From assembly GCF_000800255.1 (NCBI RefSeq), contig NZ_CP009747.1, forward strand, positions 3,038,001-3,102,000: DNA of 64,000 nt, given 5' to 3'. Below the pieces are notes generated by a model that had not been told where the DNA came from, searched no databases, and was given only the letters and a program-made list of their open reading frames with translations. Positions 29,375 to 37,897 of the stretch are shown piece by piece (position 1 is the first letter of the stretch; the number at the start of each line of letters is the position of its first letter). A program made the translations under genes and the position numbers. The DNA is from Pseudomonas parafulva. GTDB lineage: Bacteria; Pseudomonadota; Gammaproteobacteria; Pseudomonadales; Pseudomonadaceae.

Positions 29375-29671
29375 CAATGAAAACTCCGAATACTTCGCAA
29401 AGGCGCATATTCTAGCCACCTACCGAGAAAAACGCAGTAGTCATCGACGGGGCGGTCGCCGCTGGGGTAGCGCTTGATGCAGTGTCGACGCGCGACCCTG
29501 CGCATAGAAAAAGGCGCAGCATTACCCGGTTAAATTTTCTTAATCTTCACCGTGTTAATTGTTGCTTCAACACATTTCAACATGCCCACTGATTATTACT
29601 TGTTTACTTGCGAGTATCGCCTGTCTATTATTGGCGCACTGTCTCCCTGTACATTTACCAAGGAACACTCC

Positions 29672-30049
29672 ATGTCCCTGATCAACGAATACCGCGCCAC
29701 TGAAGAAGCCATCAAGGAACTTCAAGCTCGTCTGGCCAACCTGTCGCAAGATGACAAGCTGAAAAAAGAGCTGGAATTCGAAGGCAAATTGCGCACGCTG
29801 ATGGGCGAATACTCCAAGTCGCTGCGTGACGTCATTGCCTTGCTCGACCCAGAGTCCAAACTGAGCAAAGCCCCACGCGGCGCGGTCAAGACCACCGGCA
29901 CCAAGCGTGCACGCAAGGTCAAGCAGTACAAGAACCCGCACAATGGCGAAGTCATCGAAACCAAAGGTGGCAACCACAAGACCCTGAAAGAGTGGAAAGC
30001 CAAATGGGGCGGTGATGTGGTCGAAGGTTGGTCCACGTTGCTGGACTGA
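29672..30049 (+). CDS. turA: TurA, MvaT/H-NS-family xenogeneic silencer
   Basis: A 125-residue MvaT-family nucleoid protein. The N-terminal coiled coil for oligomerisation is MSLINEYRATEEAIKELQAR plus the next 40 residues. The C-terminal AT-pincer DNA-binding domain contains YKNPHNGEVIETKGGNHKTL and ends KEWKAKWGGDVVEGWSTLLD. In P. putida KT2440 the MvaT protein next to sbcB and purU is TurA, first found as a repressor of the TOL Pu promoter. The upstream sequence 29375-29671 is clearly AT-rich for this genome, fitting autoregulation by this AT-binding protein. Confidence 0.93.
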   Translation: MSLINEYRATEEAIKELQARLANLSQDDKLKKELEFEGKLRTLMGEYSKSLRDVIALLDPESKLSKAPRGAVKTTGTKRARKVKQYKNPHNGEVIETKGGNHKTLKEWKAKWGGDVVEGWSTLLD

Positions 30050-30072
30050 TCCTGCAGTTGCTGATCCCGTAC

Positions 30073-30103
30073 AAAAAACGCCAGCGCATTGCTGGCGTTT
30101 TTT
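30073..30103. terminator. Bidirectional terminator between turA and sbcB
   Basis: AAAAAACGCCAGC and GCTGGCGTTTTTT form a perfect 13-base inverted repeat with loop GCATT. It gives a U tract on both strands between convergent stops. Confidence 0.92.
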
Positions 30104-30111
30104 ATTGTCTA

Positions 30112-31548
30112 TCACTCGGTCAGGCTGTAGTCCGAACGCAATTGCCGCGCATGCACCAGCCACGCCTCGAGCACCGCGCGTCCACCCTCGCCAGCCCCCT
30201 CCATGTGCGCACCTGCCGCCTGCTCGAAAGCCTTCAACGTGTTGGGTGCACCCAATCCGGGATCCATCAGGCGTTGCTGACAGAAATGTTGCCAGCGCTG
30301 CTGCTCCTGCGCATTCAGTGTCTCGTTGAAGTTGCGCGCCCGATAACGGAACAGCAATTCAGGCAGGCGCTGATCGTCGAACATCCACTGCCCGTCGGCC
30401 AAGTGTCGCGGCTCACTGAGTCGAACTTGCTCGCACAGGCGTCGATCACGGTCGCCAATAAATCCGTCATACAGTTGTTGTTCGGGATCTTCGCTCGGGG
30501 CAAATTCCTCGGCGCCGTAGATCTCCACAAGCTTGTCTTGCCACGCCCCCTGCTGCTGAATCAATCGTTCGGCGCGCTCGTTCACGTGCGACATATTCAG
30601 GCCTAATCGTTGTTGATCGACCGGGCGTAACACACTCAAAGGTGCCACCACTGGGCATTTATTGATGTGCACCAACTTCAGCGGAACGGGTAGTTCTCCG
30701 TCAGCCATTTCTTCGCGACGCCGGTACAAACGGCGACGCAATGCTTCGGCACTTTCCCCTATCAAAGGCAGGGTTTCCATGTGCAGGTCGCACACTATCA
30801 GGGCATTACGGTTGCGCGGATGCCAGGCCAACGGTAATACCACGCCCAAATAACTGCGCTCGCTGGAGAAGCGACCCGAAATATGCACCAAGGGTTGCAG
30901 CAGTTGAATCTGCTCCATCACCTTATGCTTGCTACGCAACTGGAACAGCCAGTCGTAAAGCCTGGGCTGTCGTTCACGCACTCTTCGCGCCAAGGCGATG
31001 GTAGCCCGCACATCGGACAGCGCCTCATGGGCCTGACCATGTTCGATGCCATTGGCCTGGCTGAGCAACTCCAGGCGCAAGCTGGTGCGGCCGTCCTGCT
31101 GTGGCCAGACGATGCCCTCCGGGCGCAAGGCATACGCGGTGCGCAGCACGTCGATCAGGTCCCAGCGGCTGTTGCCGCCCTGCCACTCGCGCGCATAAGG
31201 ATCGAAGAAATTGCGGTACAGGCTGTAGCGCGTCACTTCGTCGTCGAAGCGCAAGGTGTTGTAACCGGCGCCACAGGTGCCCGGGCGCGCCAACTGGGCG
31301 TGCACGCGGGTCATGAAATCCGCTTCGCACAGGCCTTTTTCGGCCAACTGTTGCGGGGTAATGCCCGTGACCAGGCAGGCCGCCGGATGCGGCAGGATGT
31401 CGTCGGAGGGACGGCAATACAGGTTGATCGGTTCCTCGATCTCGTTCAGGTCGAAGTCGGTGCGCACGCCGGCGACCTGCAGCGGTCGATCGCAGCGCGG
31501 GTTGATGCCGGTGGTTTCGTAATCGTGCCAGAAGATGCTGGAGCTCAC
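30112..31548 (-). CDS. sbcB: Exonuclease I (3'-5' single-strand DNase)
   Basis: A 478-residue DnaQ-fold exonuclease. GTG at 31548 is taken as the start because AGGA precedes it and the product then begins VSSSIFWHDYETTGINPRCD, where HDYETTG is Exo I motif (D, E). YNTLRFDDEVTRYSLYRNFF is ExoII, and HEALSDVRATIALARRVRE is ExoIII with the H-x4-D pair. The C-terminal SH3-like and helical domains that bind SSB are present. The product acts in mismatch repair and recombination, degrading ssDNA. A longer upstream frame exists but shows no conservation features. Confidence 0.94.
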   Translation of the reverse strand: MSSSIFWHDYETTGINPRCDRPLQVAGVRTDFDLNEIEEPINLYCRPSDDILPHPAACLVTGITPQQLAEKGLCEADFMTRVHAQLARPGTCGAGYNTLRFDDEVTRYSLYRNFFDPYAREWQGGNSRWDLIDVLRTAYALRPEGIVWPQQDGRTSLRLELLSQANGIEHGQAHEALSDVRATIALARRVRERQPRLYDWLFQLRSKHKVMEQIQLLQPLVHISGRFSSERSYLGVVLPLAWHPRNRNALIVCDLHMETLPLIGESAEALRRRLYRRREEMADGELPVPLKLVHINKCPVVAPLSVLRPVDQQRLGLNMSHVNERAERLIQQQGAWQDKLVEIYGAEEFAPSEDPEQQLYDGFIGDRDRRLCEQVRLSEPRHLADGQWMFDDQRLPELLFRYRARNFNETLNAQEQQRWQHFCQQRLMDPGLGAPNTLKAFEQAAGAHMEGAGEGGRAVLEAWLVHARQLRSDYSLTE

Positions 31549-31597
31549 GGTGTCGTCCTGTACAAAGTTCGCGGACGAGTCTACCGGACGAACAACC

Positions 31598-31957
31598 TCA
31601 GGCCGACTCGTTGAGCGGCCTGAAGCTGAAGAACTCGCGCAACGAGCGCACGAACTCGTCGTACTCGCGCGGTGCCTGCAACAGCATGAAGCCTGCATCG
31701 TAATAGCCGGGGGTCTGATCCTCGCGGCTCCACAGGCAACTGGCGGTCAGGTTGATGAACTGGTGACCGCCCCCTGCAAGCGGCACGCGCAGTTGCAGCT
31801 CGAAATCCGGGCCGACCATGATGGGCAGTTGGCTGATCACCATGACGCCATGCTCGGAGGCGTTACCCAGAAAACCGATCTCCTGATCGGTGAACCGGTT
31901 GAACACTCTGAGCACGTAGGGCAGTTGGTGTCGATCGATCTGTCGTTCGGTGAACAT
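31598..31957 (-). CDS. PilZ-domain protein
   Basis: A 119-residue single-domain PilZ-like protein. The ATG at 31957 follows GGAG and starts MFTERQIDRHQLPYVLRVFN. The region around RHQLPYVLRVF resembles the RxxxR motif but only partly (R and H/R spacing altered), while GNASEHGVMVISQLPI corresponds to the D/NxSxxG motif. It could bind cyclic di-GMP weakly or act as a degenerate PilZ adaptor. It lies upstream of sbcB on the same strand with a 49-base gap. Confidence 0.82.
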   Translation of the reverse strand: MFTERQIDRHQLPYVLRVFNRFTDQEIGFLGNASEHGVMVISQLPIMVGPDFELQLRVPLAGGGHQFINLTASCLWSREDQTPGYYDAGFMLLQAPREYDEFVRSLREFFSFRPLNESA

Positions 31958-32066
31958 GATTCTCCGTACCTTTGCCAAATGAGCAGGTACCGTCGGCGCG
32001 TTGAAGGTACTGTAGAGCCTAGCTCAGCCTGCGGCGCAGGCACGTTGAAATCATCGGTCGAGGCAA

Positions 32067-32450
32067 TCAGCGCCAGGGCGCGGCGGGTGCTGCCTGTGTG
32101 ACAGCCGCTTCGCCACGCAGATGGCCAAGCTGCTGCAACGTCTGCAGACGCGCCTGGGCGCGATAGGCGTACTCGTTCTGCGGGTAGCGCTGGATCAGGA
32201 ACTGATAGGTCTGCGCCGCATCGACGTAGAGTTTCTGCCGCTCCAGACACTGCCCACGCAGCATCGCCACTTCGGGGTGAATGAACGGCCGCGCCCGGCT
32301 GGTGCGGTCGACCTGCGACAGTTCCAGCATCACACGTTGGCAGTCGCCGCGGTCATAGGCCCGGTAGGCATTGTTCAGATGGTGGTCCATGGACCAACGG
32401 GTGCAGCCAACGACACTGGCCGCCATGACTAAAACGATCAGGGCTCGCAT
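32067..32450 (-). CDS. TPR-containing lipoprotein, hypothetical
   Basis: A 127-residue predicted lipoprotein. AAGGAG precedes the ATG at 32450, and the signal MRALIVLVMAASVVGCTRWS gives a lipid-anchored Cys at residue 16. The mature part has tetratricopeptide-like helices (NAYRAYDRGDCQRVMLELSQ and YVDAAQTYQFLIQRYPQNEY), similar to short periplasmic TPR proteins. Function unknown. It is transcribed away from pykA. The frame stays open far upstream, antisense to pykA, but the ribosome site and lipoprotein signal fix this start. Confidence 0.8.
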   Translation of the reverse strand: MRALIVLVMAASVVGCTRWSMDHHLNNAYRAYDRGDCQRVMLELSQVDRTSRARPFIHPEVAMLRGQCLERQKLYVDAAQTYQFLIQRYPQNEYAYRAQARLQTLQQLGHLRGEAAVTQAAPAAPWR

Positions 32451-32500
32451 GGGAATCTCCTTTGCTGCACAGCCTATCGGCCGCGTCCAAGGATTCTTCA

Positions 32501-32593
32501 GCCGCAAGCGACAAGCTGCAAGCTGCAAACAAAACCAGCCCCCGCCGCCACCCGCGCTTTTTCTTGTAGCTTGCCACTTGTAGCTTGCAGCTT
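32501..32593. repeat. Inverted AGCTTGCAGCTTG-type repeat
   Basis: The left arm (32509-32528) contains ACAAGCTGCAAGCTGCAA. The right arm (32562-32595) contains CTTGTAGCTTGCCACTTG and then TAGCTTGCAGCTTTT. The arms are imperfect reverse complements around a GC-rich centre. Similar CTTGTAGCTTGCAGC-type intergenic palindromes are, from memory, frequent in P. putida-group genomes. It sits between the lipoprotein and pykA and may also shape mRNA ends. Confidence 0.7.
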
Positions 32594-32669
32594 TTACCCC
32601 CGCCTCCTGAGTGACTACAGCCAAATTCAGGAGTAGCCTTTCGCTGCGCTTCACTATAGGAGTCTGTGC

Positions 32670-34124
32670 ATGACCATCCGCCGTACCAAAATCGTCGCCA
32701 CCCTGGGCCCCGCCAGCAACTCGCCCGAAGTGATCGAACAACTGATCCTCGCTGGCCTGGACGTGGCACGTCTGAACTTTTCCCATGGCACTCCGGACGA
32801 GCACAAGGCCCGCGCCCGGCTGATCCGTGACATCGCCGCCAAGAATGGCCGCCATGTCGCGCTGCTCGGTGACCTGCAAGGCCCGAAGATCCGTATCGCC
32901 AAGTTCAGCAACAAGCGCATCGAACTGAAGATCGGTGACACCTTCACCTTCTCCACCGCTCACCCGCTCACCGAAGGCAACCAGGACATCGTCGGCATCG
33001 ACTACCCTGACCTGGTCAAGGACTGCGGCGTGGGTGACGAGCTGCTGCTCGACGACGGCCGTGTGGTCATGCGCGTCGAAACCGCCACTGCCGATGCCCT
33101 GCATTGCGTGGTGATCGTCGGCGGTCCGCTGTCCGACCACAAAGGCATCAACCGCAAAGGTGGCGGCCTGACCGCTCCGGCGCTGACCGAGAAAGACAAG
33201 GCCGACATCAAGCTGGCCGCCGAAATGGACCTGGACTACCTGGCCGTGTCCTTCCCGCGCGATGCCAAGGACATGGAATACGCCCGCAAGCTGCGTGATG
33301 AATCCGGCGGCAGCGCTTGGCTGGTGGCCAAGATCGAACGCGCCGAAGCCGTGGCCAACGACGAAACCCTCGACGGCCTGATCGCCGCCTCCGACGCGGT
33401 GATGGTCGCCCGTGGCGACCTGGGCGTGGAAATCGGCGACGCCGAGCTGATCGGTATCCAGAAGAAGATCATCCAGCACGCCCGCCGCAACAACAAAGCG
33501 GTGATCGTCGCGACCCAGATGATGGAGTCGATGATCCAGAACCCGATGCCGACCCGTGCCGAAGTGTCCGACGTGGCCAACGCCGTGCTGGACAACACCG
33601 ATGCGGTGATGCTGTCGGCCGAGAGCGCCGCCGGTGCCTACCCGATCGAAGCCGTGCAAGCCATGGCGCGCATTTGCCTGGGCGCCGAAAAGCACCCGAC
33701 CAACCAGCGCTCCAGCCATCGCCTGCACACCACGTTCGAGCGCTGTGACGAGAGCATCGCCCTGGCGGCCATGTACACCGCCAACCACTTCCCGGGCGTG
33801 AAGGCGATCATCGCCCTCACCGAAAGTGGCTACACCCCGCTGATCATGTCGCGCCTGCGCTCGCACGTGCCGGTGTTCGCCATGTCGCCGCACCGCGCCA
33901 CCCAGGCTCGCGTCTCGATGTTCCGCGGCGTCTACCCGATCGCCTTCGATCCGGCTTCGCAGCCGGCCGACAAGGTCAGCCAGGCAGCGGTCGACGAGCT
34001 GCTCAAGCGTGGGCTGGTCGAACAAGGTGACTGGGTGATCCTGACCAAAGGCGACAGCTACCACACCATCGGTGGCACCAATGGCATGAAGATCCTGCAT
34101 GTCGGTGATCCGCTGGTCGGCTGA
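32670..34124 (+). CDS. pykA: Pyruvate kinase, PykA type
   Basis: A 484-residue type II pyruvate kinase making pyruvate and ATP from phosphoenolpyruvate. The start MTIRRTKIVATLGPASNSPE follows TAGGAG. VALLGDLQGPKIRIAKF and the active-site block SAWLVAKIERAEAVANDETL (catalytic Lys and Glu) are present, followed by ATQMMESMIQNPMPTRAEVS. The regulatory C domain spans about residues 350-484. Length and sequence fit PykA, the glycolytic isozyme dominant in P. putida. A strong hairpin terminator follows 18 bases after the stop. Confidence 0.94.
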   Translation: MTIRRTKIVATLGPASNSPEVIEQLILAGLDVARLNFSHGTPDEHKARARLIRDIAAKNGRHVALLGDLQGPKIRIAKFSNKRIELKIGDTFTFSTAHPLTEGNQDIVGIDYPDLVKDCGVGDELLLDDGRVVMRVETATADALHCVVIVGGPLSDHKGINRKGGGLTAPALTEKDKADIKLAAEMDLDYLAVSFPRDAKDMEYARKLRDESGGSAWLVAKIERAEAVANDETLDGLIAASDAVMVARGDLGVEIGDAELIGIQKKIIQHARRNNKAVIVATQMMESMIQNPMPTRAEVSDVANAVLDNTDAVMLSAESAAGAYPIEAVQAMARICLGAEKHPTNQRSSHRLHTTFERCDESIALAAMYTANHFPGVKAIIALTESGYTPLIMSRLRSHVPVFAMSPHRATQARVSMFRGVYPIAFDPASQPADKVSQAAVDELLKRGLVEQGDWVILTKGDSYHTIGGTNGMKILHVGDPLVG

Positions 34125-34142
34125 CCCTCAGCCCGAGGCGCT

Positions 34143-34182
34143 CTTACGGCCCATCGCGGGTAACGCCGCGATGGGCCGTAAG
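34143..34182. terminator. Strong convergent hairpin after pykA
   Basis: CTTACGGCCCATCGCGG and CCGCGATGGGCCGTAAG form a perfect 17-base inverted repeat with a six-base loop, between the convergent stops of pykA and the reductase. There is no clear T tract. It may instead act as an mRNA 3'-end protector or REP-like element. Confidence 0.7.
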
Positions 34183-34195
34183 GCGCGCCATCCCT

Positions 34196-35113
34196 TCAAG
34201 CCCTCTCGCTGAACACTTCGGCCAGCACCTGGTTCCTCGGCACCCCGGCCAGGAACAGCCGACGCGCCACCTGCTCCACCCATTGCGGCGAACCACACAC
34301 CAGCGCCACCGTCTGGCGCGACGACACCTGAAACCCCGCCAGCGCCTGCTCCGCACCTTCTCGGCTCACCTGCTCGACACGCACCCGCTCCCCAGCCAAT
34401 GCTTTCAATGCCTCGGCCAGGTAAGGTGTGCGCGCCACATGCAGGATCCTGATCGGCCCCTCATGCCCCTGACGCAGCGCTTCGCGCAGGATGCTCCACA
34501 ACGGCGCCAGTCCCGTTCCCGCCGCCAGCAGCCATAACGGTCGCGTCTGCCAGTCTGGATCGTACTGCAGCGCGCCACCGCTCAATGCGCCCAATGCCAA
34601 TGCATCCCCCACCTTCAGGCTCCGCGCCTGATCGCAGAACGCACCGGGTCGGCGGCAGTCGATGTGGAACTCGAGCAAGGCGTCTTCGCCTGACAGGCTC
34701 GCCAGCGAATAGGGCCGCGCCACCGGGCCCAACCACAGCAGCAGATGCTGGCCGGCGCGGTAACGCAGCGCCCGCGCCGGACGCAGGTGCAGGCGCAGCA
34801 CATCACCCAGCCAGTGCACCGCGCTCACCTCAGCCGGCACGCCATCGGCCTGCGGGTCGAACACCGCCACTCGAAGATCGCCCGTCACCTGACACTGACA
34901 GGCCAGGCGCCAGCCCTGTTCACGGGCGTCCGCGCTCAGCGCCTCGGGCCGCGCATCGTCGGGCAGCCCGTCCAGGCAGCGCACCAGGCACGCCTGGCAA
35001 CTGCCGGCGCGGCAGCTATAGGGCACGTTCAAGCCGGCGCCGTTGAGGGCGTCGAGCAGGTTGCTGCCGGAGGGCACCGCCCAGCAGCGGTGGCCCACGC
35101 AGAGTTCGGGCAT
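34196..35113 (-). CDS. Ferredoxin-type flavin reductase (2Fe-2S plus FAD/NAD)
   Basis: A 305-residue electron-transfer protein. The N-terminal plant-type ferredoxin domain has cluster ligands in PYSCRAGSCQACLVRC and a distal Cys in GWRLACQCQ. It is followed by an FAD-binding beta-barrel (GPVARPYSLASLSGEDALLE, with RPYSLAS as the flavin motif) and an NAD domain (PLWLLAAGTGLAPLWSILRE). The layout is that of phenol/benzoate-type oxygenase reductases, but no oxygenase is nearby. ATG 35113 is preferred over ATG 35143 because GGAG precedes it. The partner enzyme is unknown. Confidence 0.87.
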   Translation of the reverse strand: MPELCVGHRCWAVPSGSNLLDALNGAGLNVPYSCRAGSCQACLVRCLDGLPDDARPEALSADAREQGWRLACQCQVTGDLRVAVFDPQADGVPAEVSAVHWLGDVLRLHLRPARALRYRAGQHLLLWLGPVARPYSLASLSGEDALLEFHIDCRRPGAFCDQARSLKVGDALALGALSGGALQYDPDWQTRPLWLLAAGTGLAPLWSILREALRQGHEGPIRILHVARTPYLAEALKALAGERVRVEQVSREGAEQALAGFQVSSRQTVALVCGSPQWVEQVARRLFLAGVPRNQVLAEVFSERA

Positions 35114-35440
35114 TGGGGGTTTCTCCGCCGATTGAGGGGTCATCGTCGCGCCATAGGAGCGCCCGGATGACGCTGTTCGTGTAAGCGCGGCCTGGTATCG
35201 CGACACCGCGGCAACGATTCTAAGCCCCTCGCCTGCTTGGCGCTGCAAAACCGCGGCCAGCGTCCGACCGACCTTGGTCCAGCGCGCGTGCAGGTGTACC
35301 GCGCCAGGATGCGCGCTATACTGCCGCGCCCTTTTTGCGCCGGCCTGACCTGCCGGCGCGCCTTGCAAGGTGATTCGACGCGCTGGTCGGCGGTGTCGAG
35401 GCCTTTACGAATGTTCCCGTCTTCAAGAGGAGCGCGCAGC
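35114..35440 (+). promoter_or_regulatory. Intergenic region with probable fumarase promoter and leader hairpin
   Basis: This 327-base gap lies between divergent genes. It contains TATACT (35317-35322) preceded by C, a good extended -10 for the fumarase gene. Downstream of it is a hairpin GCGCCGGC/GCCGGCGC (35337-35359, seven-base loop) in the presumed leader. AAGAGGAG precedes the start at 35441. No small gene was recognised. Confidence 0.5.
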
Positions 35441-36964
35441 ATGACCGTGATCAAGCAAGACGACCTGATTCAGAGCGTGGCCGACGCCCTGCAATTCATC
35501 TCGTACTACCACCCCGTCGATTTCATCCAGGCGATGCACGAGGCCTACCTGCGCGAAGAGTCGCCAGCAGCCCGCGACTCGATCGCCCAGATTCTGATCA
35601 ACTCGCGCATGTGCGCCACCGGCCACCGGCCGATCTGCCAGGACACCGGCATCGTCACCGTGTTCGTGCGCGTGGGCATGGACGTACGCTGGGACGGCGC
35701 GACCCTGAGCCTGGACGACATGATCAACGAAGGCGTGCGCCGCGCCTACAACCTGCCGGAAAACGTCCTGCGCGCCTCGATCCTGGCCGACCCGGCCGGC
35801 GCGCGCAAGAACACCAAGGACAACACCCCGGCAGTGATCCACTACTCCATCGTGCCCGGCGACAAAGTCGAAGTGGACGTGGCCGCCAAAGGCGGCGGCT
35901 CGGAGAACAAGTCGAAGATGGCCATGCTCAACCCGTCCGACTCGATCGTCGACTGGGTGCTCAAGACCGTGCCGACCATGGGCGCTGGCTGGTGCCCGCC
36001 CGGCATGCTCGGCATCGGCATCGGCGGCACCGCCGAGAAGGCCGCAGTGATGGCCAAGGAAGTGTTGATGGAATCCATCGACATCCATGAACTGAAAGCC
36101 CGTGGCCCGCAGAACCGCATCGAAGAGATCCGCCTGGAGCTGTTCGAGAAGGTCAACCAACTGGGCATCGGCGCCCAGGGCCTGGGCGGCCTGACCACCG
36201 TGCTCGACGTCAAGATCATGGATTACCCGACCCACGCCGCCTCCCTGCCGGTGTGCATGATCCCCAACTGCGCGGCCACCCGTCACGCCCACTTCGTGCT
36301 CGACGGCTCCGGCCCTGCGGAACTCGAAGCGCCATCGCTGGACGCCTACCCGGAAATCGTCTGGGAAGCGGGTCCGAGCGCACGCCGGGTCAACCTCGAC
36401 GACATCACCCCGGAAGAAGTCGCCAGCTGGAAGCCAGGCGAGACCGTCCTGCTCAACGGCAAGATGCTCACCGGCCGCGACGCCGCGCACAAGCGCATGG
36501 TCGAGATGCTCAACCGTGGCGAAGAACTGCCGGTGGACCTGAAAGGCCGCTTCATCTACTACGTGGGTCCGGTCGATCCGGTCGGTGACGAAGTGGTCGG
36601 CCCAGCCGGCCCGACCACTGCCACGCGCATGGACAAGTTCACCCGCCAGATCCTCGAACAGACCGGTCTGCTGGGCATGATCGGCAAGTCCGAGCGTGGC
36701 CCGACCGCCATCGAGGCGATCAAGGACAACAAGGCCGTGTACCTGATGGCCGTCGGCGGCGCGGCCTACCTGGTGGCCCAGGCGATCCGCAAGTCCAAGG
36801 TCCTGGCATTCGCCGAGCTGGGCATGGAAGCGATCTACGAGTTCGAGGTCAAGGACATGCCGGTCACCGTGGCGGTGGACAGCAACGGCGAGTCGGTGCA
36901 CATCACCGGTCCCGCCTTGTGGCAGAGCAAGATCGCCCAGAGCCTGGCGGTGGAAGTGAAGTGA
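35441..36964 (+). CDS. Class I fumarate hydratase (4Fe-4S)
   Basis: A 507-residue iron-sulfur fumarase interconverting fumarate and malate. The start MTVIKQDDLIQSVADALQFI is typical. Cluster cysteines are expected in SRMCATGHRPICQDTG and in VCMIPNCAATRHAHF. GIGIGGTAEKAAVMAKEVLM is a conserved block. The C-terminal beta domain (GRFIYYVGPVDPVGDEVVGP and PTTATRMDKF) completes the fused alpha+beta form. The cluster is oxygen- and iron-sensitive; pseudomonads switch to class II FumC when iron is scarce. It is monocistronic here. Confidence 0.94.
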   Translation: MTVIKQDDLIQSVADALQFISYYHPVDFIQAMHEAYLREESPAARDSIAQILINSRMCATGHRPICQDTGIVTVFVRVGMDVRWDGATLSLDDMINEGVRRAYNLPENVLRASILADPAGARKNTKDNTPAVIHYSIVPGDKVEVDVAAKGGGSENKSKMAMLNPSDSIVDWVLKTVPTMGAGWCPPGMLGIGIGGTAEKAAVMAKEVLMESIDIHELKARGPQNRIEEIRLELFEKVNQLGIGAQGLGGLTTVLDVKIMDYPTHAASLPVCMIPNCAATRHAHFVLDGSGPAELEAPSLDAYPEIVWEAGPSARRVNLDDITPEEVASWKPGETVLLNGKMLTGRDAAHKRMVEMLNRGEELPVDLKGRFIYYVGPVDPVGDEVVGPAGPTTATRMDKFTRQILEQTGLLGMIGKSERGPTAIEAIKDNKAVYLMAVGGAAYLVAQAIRKSKVLAFAELGMEAIYEFEVKDMPVTVAVDSNGESVHITGPALWQSKIAQSLAVEVK

Positions 36965-37024
36965 TACAGCGGTAACAGCGGCGTAGCCATTGCGGATCAA
37001 TCCGCAGTGGCTATCGCTTCACGC

Positions 37025-37897
37025 TCACCCCAGCCGCTCGACCTGCTCCGGCCAATCCCGCCTGGTAAAGACCTGCCCCTCTCGCCGCACCCGCCTCACC
37101 TCGTCCACATCCACATCGCACACCAACCACTGGCTCTGCTCAGGGCACAGCATGACGCTCTGGGCCAGCACCCCATCGCTCGGCATGCCATGGTCCGGCG
37201 GCACATACAAACCGGCGCGGCCGATGTTCTCGTCCAACGCTGGCGACCAGGGCGCCAGCCCCACCGTCGGGCTCTGCAACACCGCCACCTGGTTCTCCAG
37301 CGCCCGCGCCTGGGCGCCGATGCGCACGCGGTGATACCCGGCCTCGGTGTCAGTGCAACTCGGCGCCAGAAGCAAGTCGGCACCCTGCTCGGCCAGACGC
37401 CGTGCCAACAGGGGAAATTCAGTGTCGTAGCAGATCAAGATGCCCAGACGCCCCAGCGCCGTATCGAACACCTTCAGGCCCTGCCCGGCGGCAATGTTCC
37501 AGTGCTCGCGCTCGAAGCGGGTCATCATCAACTTGTCCTGAAAACCCAGCGCACCGCTTGGACCGAACAGCCAGGCACGGTTGCGATAGCGGCCATCGGC
37601 GTCGAGCACCGGCAGCGTGCCAGGTTGCAGATACACACCCAAGTCTTTGGCGAGGCCCTCGCACAACGCCCACCAAGGCGCGACCAAAGGCTGGATACCG
37701 GCGATCGAGCCGTGCAGGTCACTGCGCTGGTCGGGCGGTAACTGGCCACTGAGCGCCAGCCCTGCGTACTCGGGCAGCAGCAACAGTTGGGCACCGCTGC
37801 GCCCCGCTTCGACGCACAGCTCGCGCAGATGATCGGCGTAGGCATCCCAGGTTTCATGCAGTTCGATGGCGTACTGGCACGCTGCGAGCCGAATCAT
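37025..37897 (-). CDS. Carbon-nitrogen hydrolase (nitrilase superfamily)
   Basis: A 290-residue member of the nitrilase superfamily. The catalytic triad is visible: Glu43 in LLLPEYAGLAL, Lys122 in GFQDKLMMTRFE, and Cys156 in GILICYDTEFPLL. The short length without extra domains fits amidases of the aliphatic amidase/omega-amidase kind. Substrate not deducible. Its start overlaps the stop of the upstream GNAT gene by four bases, so the two are co-transcribed and may act on the same molecule. Confidence 0.88.
   Translation of the reverse strand: MIRLAACQYAIELHETWDAYADHLRELCVEAGRSGAQLLLLPEYAGLALSGQLPPDQRSDLHGSIAGIQPLVAPWWALCEGLAKDLGVYLQPGTLPVLDADGRYRNRAWLFGPSGALGFQDKLMMTRFEREHWNIAAGQGLKVFDTALGRLGILICYDTEFPLLARRLAEQGADLLLAPSCTDTEAGYHRVRIGAQARALENQVAVLQSPTVGLAPWSPALDENIGRAGLYVPPDHGMPSDGVLAQSVMLCPEQSQWLVCDVDVDEVRRVRREGQVFTRRDWPEQVERLG

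Noticed and set aside
32451..34100. In-frame upstream extension of the TPR lipoprotein through pykA antisense
   Set aside because: The ATG at 32450 has AAGGAG and gives a proper lipoprotein signal; the extension is antisense to pykA and low in conserved features.
35114..35143. Ten-residue N-terminal extension of the ferredoxin-type reductase (ATG at 35143)
   Set aside because: No ribosome site precedes it, whereas GGAG is well placed before the ATG at 35113.
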